NCBI GenBank assembly: GCA_025454445.1
Contig: JALOOK010000381.1
Span: 1 to 5,138 of the forward strand
Direction of reading: 5' to 3'
DNA from: Oscillatoria sp. Prado101
GTDB taxonomy: Bacteria > Cyanobacteriota > Cyanobacteriia > Cyanobacteriales > Oscillatoriaceae
DNA: 5,138 bases
This document shows, one piece after another, positions 4,534-5,138 of this stretch. The notes beneath the pieces are model-generated. The model was not told the origin of the DNA, made no database searches, and was given only the letters and a program-made list of their open reading frames with translations. The position numbers and the translations under genes were made by a program. Each line of letters begins with the position of its first letter. The stretch's first letter is position 1.

Positions 4534-4576
4534 AAAAAGTTGCATAGTAGAAGCGGAGAGTTTCAGTAAGACATCC

Positions 4577-4798
4577 ATGAGTACCAGCAAGTGTCTAGCT
4601 TCTTCCTGTCGCAACTGCCGGTTCTATAGCCTCGCTGGGCGGCGAGGTGGCCAATGTATGCAGCTCAATGTGCCGGTGCAAGGAAGCTGGAAGGCTTGTG
4701 CTCTGGCTGTCCCACCGTTTGTACCGGCTTGGGAAGGTCTGCAAGATATGATCGCCTGGGAGAAGGAAACGCCGGTGGAGCCTGCCCTCCGCAGCTAA
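4577..4798 (+). CDS. Small cysteine-rich protein (73 aa) with CxxC motif
   Basis: The protein starts MSTSKCLASSCRNCRFYSLA and ends PVEPALRS. It has five cysteines at 6, 11, 14, 27 and 41. C11-x2-C14, C27 and C41 give a four-Cys spacing (2, 12, 13) that could bind zinc or an Fe-S cluster. GRRGGQCMQL and VQGSWKACALAVPPFVPAWEGL look like conserved blocks with Gly, Trp and Pro. No signal peptide or membrane segment is seen, so it is probably cytosolic. From memory it resembles a conserved cyanobacterial hypothetical family, which I cannot verify here. The function is unknown. I chose the ATG at 4577 over an in-frame TTG at 4499, because the extra 26 residues look like translated leader and would run through the candidate promoter. 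The Shine-Dalgarno is weak (TAAG about 6 bases upstream, GGAG about 18). It is transcribed divergently from the 49-aa gene. Confidence 0.8.
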   Translation: MSTSKCLASSCRNCRFYSLAGRRGGQCMQLNVPVQGSWKACALAVPPFVPAWEGLQDMIAWEKETPVEPALRS

Positions 4799-4888
4799 GA
4801 TGATGGACAAGGGGCAGGCCAGTTGCTTTCCCGGCAAGTGGACAGGTTGATTGGTTCCTGTGACAACCTCAAATCTGTCGAAAGTGGA

Positions 4889-4911
4889 CGCCTGCGGCGA
4901 ATAAATTTTTC
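4889..4911 (+). terminator. Weak intrinsic-terminator candidate downstream of the 73-aa gene
   Basis: CGCC (4889-4892) and GGCG (4896-4899) form a 4-bp GC stem with a TGC loop, followed by AATAAATTTTT. The stem is short and the T-run starts a few bases late. It lies 90 bp after the stop codon, so support is weak. Confidence 0.25.
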
Positions 4912-5006
4912 ATCTTTATTTTAATCAAACCTTAAAACCCAGTCCTTATCTGACAATCCCTTCGCCTCCGCCAGCTGAGGTTGCTACTTAGCCGTGAGTC
5001 AGGATT

Positions 5007-5084
5007 GATCCCCCCCTAGCCTCCCCTTCAAAAGGGGGGGAACATCTCAAAGCCCCTCTTTTTAAGGGGGGGAAAGGGGGTATC
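5007..5084. repeat. Double-hairpin C/G-rich intergenic repeat
   Basis: Outer ends GATCCCCCCC (5007-5016) and GGGGGTATC (5076-5084) are imperfect reverse complements. Inside are two hairpins: CCCCTT (5023-5028) with AAGGGG (5032-5037), and CCCCT (5053-5057) with AGGGG (5065-5069). From memory, this pattern of alternating C-runs and G-runs is common in intergenic DNA of filamentous cyanobacteria. It behaves like a MITE or REP-type dispersed repeat. No coding capacity is seen. Confidence 0.75.
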
Positions 5085-5138
5085 TGAATGCTTGGAATTG
5101 TAGGTCGCAACTTTAATTAAAATAAACCTGGTTGCTGG

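Larger units (their letters stand above)
3970..4576. other. Divergent intergenic region between the two small genes
   Basis: These 607 bp separate the 49-aa minus-strand gene from the 73-aa plus-strand gene. The region holds both copies of a 28-bp inverted element (4062-4089 and 4448-4475), a nested stem at 4132-4177, a tandem TTAGATT pair near 4220, GC-rich hairpins at 4329-4373 and 4388-4404, and a promoter-like region at 4491-4533. Two minus-strand open frames (4227-4409 and 4270-4452) overlap each other in different frames and have no recognisable product, so I do not call them. The length and the hairpins leave room for an unannotated RNA. Confidence 0.6.
4799..5138. other. Non-coding right end of the window
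   Basis: No gene is recognisable in these 340 bp, and only a 15-codon frame from 4803 opens with ATG. It contains two mutually exclusive small hairpins at 4842-4869 (ACAGG/CCTGT and AGGTTG/CAACCT), a CGCC-TGC-GGCG hairpin at 4889-4899 followed by AATAAATTTTT that could be a weak terminator for the 73-aa gene, and the C/G-rich double-hairpin repeat at 5007-5084. The AT-rich end may belong to the upstream region of a gene outside the window. Confidence 0.6.

Noticed and set aside
4499..4576. Upstream TTG start for the Cys-rich protein
   Set aside because: The added 26 residues would cover the candidate promoter and an A8 tract, and MSTSKCLASSCRNC is a natural N-terminus.

Overview
The window most likely comes from a cyanobacterium. 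The strongest evidence is a full gun4 gene, whose product is a chlorophyll-biosynthesis cofactor restricted to oxygenic phototrophs. Supporting signs are HIP1-like heptamers (GCGATCG or CGATCGC at about 639, 2684, 2793, 4107 and 4424), a heptameric tandem repeat, and several palindromic intergenic repeats of the kind scattered through filamentous cyanobacterial genomes. The species cannot be named from the sequence alone.

Layout. Positions 5-46 hold six heptamer repeats that run into the stop codon of a minus-strand gene (46-1548) for a GAF-domain protein with a histidine-kinase-like C-terminus. That protein appears to lack the phospho-acceptor His and the key ATP-site Asn and Asp residues, so it looks like a pseudokinase. 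A 441-bp gap follows. Next, also on the minus strand, are gun4 (1990-2718) and an HldE C-terminal-type nucleotidyltransferase, rfaE2-like (2761-3258). These two are 42 bp apart and probably co-transcribed, with the transferase first. Upstream of them (3259-3819) lies a repeat-rich spacer with a perfect 14-bp-arm palindrome, a nested palindrome carrying an extended -10 promoter motif directed at the rfaE2-gun4 pair, and another inverted repeat.

The right third holds two small divergent genes. One is a 49-aa minus-strand peptide with a signal or anchor-like N-terminus and a strong Shine-Dalgarno (3820-3969). The other is a 73-aa plus-strand protein with five cysteines including a CxxC (4577-4798). 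They are separated by about 600 bp. Inside that spacer, two copies of a 28-bp element in inverted orientation (24/28 identical) each point toward one of the genes and lie 92 and 101 bp from their start codons. This looks like a shared regulatory element, and it is the most intriguing undescribed structure in the window. The DNA between the copies contains several hairpins and could encode a structured RNA. The final 340 bp are non-coding and contain a C/G-rich double-hairpin repeat.

How the parts fit: gun4 links the window to tetrapyrrole synthesis, and rfaE2 to a nucleotide-activated sugar or alcohol. The sequence does not show that the pseudokinase or the two small genes work with gun4. All functional calls come from motif reading without any database search.
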